NCBI RefSeq assembly: GCF_001467585.1
Contig: NZ_LNXY01000032.1
Location: forward strand, 28,706 to 62,766
Source: Legionella drozanskii LLAP-1
Lineage (GTDB): Bacteria; Pseudomonadota; Gammaproteobacteria; Legionellales; Legionellaceae
Direction of reading: 5' to 3'
DNA: 34,061 nt
Positions 32,543 to 34,061 of this stretch are shown in pieces. The position numbers were made by a program, and so were the translations under genes. Numbering within the stretch: position 1 is the stretch's first letter; the number at the start of each line of letters is the position of its first letter. Below the pieces are notes generated by a model. That model did not search any database, was not told the origin of the DNA, and was given only the letters and a program-made list of their open reading frames with translations.

Positions 32543-33976
32543 ATGGGATTTTTTAATAAGAATAACAACTCGTTAGAACGAGGGAGTAGCAAGTCTTTTG
32601 TCCAATGGGCAATTGAGAACAAGCAATCTATCGAGGCTCGCTTGATTGATGAAGGGATTGTATTTCTAAATAATCATGGGGAAGACCTGCGAACACCGGT
32701 AAGCAATCTAATAGTAGATAATCGATGGCATTACATTGATAAACCGGCGAAAAAACAAAGCTATCGCGCAAAAATGGAATATAACAGCGATGGTATTGCC
32801 TATCTCGCTTTGACCTATTACACCTTTCGACATGGTGGTCATTCTGAGCGCTTTGATAGCAAGTCTGTACTTAAAACACTATGGCAAGAGGTAAGGGGGC
32901 TACTACTTAACTTGTCTCCCATAAAACCCCCCATTAAACCCTGTATTGAACCCGTAACGCCCAAAATCAATCCCATTGACTGGATTGCTCGTGATAAAGA
33001 ATTGTGGCAATCGATGACCAGCACTGGAACAAGTCACTACCTTAAAAGAAAAGGGTTATGTGAGGGTATTATTCCAGGAATTAAACACGCCAAACATCAC
33101 ATTGCAGTGGCCATTATTGATACCCATAATACTTTTTTAGGCCTGCAACGCATTTATAATGACGGTCAAAAACGCTTTACAAAAGGGTTATCTAAAAAAG
33201 GGCATTTCGCGCTTGTAGGTTTAGCTTCCTTACCTGAAAAAGTAAGAACCATTCATGTGTGCGAAGGGGTGGCAACTGCTGGCAGCATTCATCGTGCGAT
33301 TGGCGAACCTATCTTTGCAGCCCTTGATGCCTTTAATCTTCTTCCGGTCTGTAAATCCTTAAAGCGTCACTATCCTAAAACACAGATTATTATCTGGGCT
33401 GATAATGACTGGCAAAAAGCCGATATTAAAACCAAATTTGGGCGTGTTTTAGGCAACACCGGACTCATTCAAGCCAACCGTACTGCTTTTAAACTAAGAG
33501 GCTCCTTGGTCTGCACTCCGGATTTTTCAACATTCGATTCAGAACTTATTAAAGAGGCTACTGACTTTAACGATTTACATCTGTTGGGTGGATTAAATCG
33601 CTTATCTGAAATTATCCCGAAAAAGCCTGATATCCACTTAAGTCTTTGGCATGAATTGCGACACTTTAACCAGCATGCCCATGGGGCTGTGGCACCTGGT
33701 CAATTTACCGATGGCATAAAGCTATCTTATAACAGTCGTTATTTACCCAATGATGTATTTAAGCGAGAGGGCGTACACCTTGTTCGTTCAGCCATTGGTA
33801 CAGGTAAAACCGCCATCGTAGAACACTTGGTAAAACAAAACCCCAAACAATCCATTTTATTCACGACCCATCTTATTTCACTGGTGGAAAGTGCAGCTTC
33901 TCGATTAGGGTTAACCAGTTACAATGAGTGTGATAATTTTGACTTACAATCGAACATCGCCTGGCCATTTGCTTAA
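32543..33976 (+). CDS. Plasmid replication primase-helicase (TOPRIM + ORBP-like ATPase), frame-interrupted
   Basis: The open frame from 32543 gives 477 aa. Residues 145-350 form a TOPRIM primase-like domain: VCEGVATAG (EG at 241-242), IIIWADND (286-289) and ATDFNDLH (341-344). A helicase module then begins with Walker A VRSAIGTGKT (to 423) and SILFTTHLISLVESAASRLG, as in the origin-binding-protein (Herpes_ori_bp-like) helicases of plasmids. The frame ends at a TAA at 33974, just before the expected helicase continuation, which resumes one base back (see 33961). It is probably the replication protein of this element. AAGGGA lies about eight bases before the ATG. Confidence 0.8.
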   Translation: MGFFNKNNNSLERGSSKSFVQWAIENKQSIEARLIDEGIVFLNNHGEDLRTPVSNLIVDNRWHYIDKPAKKQSYRAKMEYNSDGIAYLALTYYTFRHGGHSERFDSKSVLKTLWQEVRGLLLNLSPIKPPIKPCIEPVTPKINPIDWIARDKELWQSMTSTGTSHYLKRKGLCEGIIPGIKHAKHHIAVAIIDTHNTFLGLQRIYNDGQKRFTKGLSKKGHFALVGLASLPEKVRTIHVCEGVATAGSIHRAIGEPIFAALDAFNLLPVCKSLKRHYPKTQIIIWADNDWQKADIKTKFGRVLGNTGLIQANRTAFKLRGSLVCTPDFSTFDSELIKEATDFNDLHLLGGLNRLSEIIPKKPDIHLSLWHELRHFNQHAHGAVAPGQFTDGIKLSYNSRYLPNDVFKREGVHLVRSAIGTGKTAIVEHLVKQNPKQSILFTTHLISLVESAASRLGLTSYNECDNFDLQSNIAWPFA

Positions 33977-34061
33977 ATTCTTTAGGCAAGCTCACTGCTG
34001 AGGGCGCTTTAAGACACTATGATGTGGTCATCATAGATGAAATCGAACAGGTGCTTGCGCG
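33961..34061 (+). pseudogene. Continuation of the primase-helicase in the -1 frame, running off the window
   Basis: Reading from the C at 33961 gives LAICLNSLGKL, then HYDVVIIDEIEQVLA, open to the window edge. DEIEQV is the expected Walker B of the ORBP-like helicase, so it belongs to the gene starting at 32543. One missing base near 33959-33961 (GCCTGG where GCCCTGG would keep frame) explains the break. It is either a true frameshift, a sequencing or assembly error, or, less likely, programmed -1 slippage. Confidence 0.75.

Noticed and set aside
33770-33777. GCGTACAC resembling one arm of the palindrome at 30126-30148
   Set aside because: It is a single 8-base half-site inside coding sequence with no matching second arm, so it is probably chance.
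1-34061. CRISPR array, tRNA/rRNA genes, transposases or IS ends, toxin-antitoxin pair
   Set aside because: I looked for spaced direct repeats, tRNA-like cloverleaf segments, DDE-type coding with flanking inverted repeats and short paired toxin-antitoxin genes, and found nothing I could support.

Overview
The window reads as most of a conjugative plasmid (or plasmid-like integrative element) from a low-GC gammaproteobacterium. Legionella or a close relative is my best guess. That rests on the AT-rich base composition, the style of the F-type transfer genes and the ParA/ParB and replication genes. It is an inference from recalled family features, not a database match. I see no rRNA, tRNA, CRISPR array, transposase or IS element.

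Layout. (1) 1-1,220 holds small accessory genes: the tail of an acidic ORF, a 165-aa protein beginning MGCDIH, an apparently truncated 57-aa gene and a 91-aa membrane-anchored protein. (2) 1,230-1,857 is a gene-free, repeat-rich stretch followed by a TraM-like ribbon-helix-helix gene, so it is the best candidate for oriT. (3) 1,871-27,562, all on the minus strand, is a nearly complete F-type transfer operon. In transcription order it runs traY, traT, two unknown exported proteins, traA, L, E, K, B, V, a 36-codon linker ORF, traC, trbI, traW, traU, trbC, traN, traF, trbB, traH, traG, a membrane protein in the traS position, traD and traI. Most neighbours overlap by a few bases or sit within about 10 bases, so they are probably translationally coupled. 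(4) 27,563-28,437 is a divergent control region: an XRE-type repressor with a degenerate S24-like C-terminal domain, preceded by two fused TACCC-N6-GGGTA dyads. (5) 28,418-30,050 is an AT-rich two-gene cargo operon: a class I methyltransferase and a YhhQ/COG1738 (queuosine-precursor transporter family) membrane protein. (6) 30,126-32,102 is parAB, with a 23-bp palindrome at the parB stop that could be parS. (7) 32,103-34,061 is the replication region. It has a strong sigma70-like promoter, a leader peptide, a strong hairpin, a candidate antisense RNA, and a TOPRIM primase/helicase gene that is frame-broken near the window edge.

How the parts fit. TraY, TraM-like, TraI and the coupling ATPase TraD would process and recruit the DNA. 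TraA pilin, the TraB/K/V core, the TraC ATPase and the pilus-assembly group (TraL, E, W, U, F, H, TrbB, TrbC, TrbI) would build the channel and pilus. TraN and TraG would stabilise mating pairs. TraT and possibly the 192-aa protein would block redundant transfer. The repressor gene diverges from traY and probably controls itself and perhaps the transfer operon. parAB and the primase/helicase would maintain the element.

Most notable points: the first histidine of the relaxase metal triad is glutamine; TraI carries a C-terminal TOPRIM domain; TraN is about half the F length; and the replication leader looks like a two-hairpin antisense-RNA switch.
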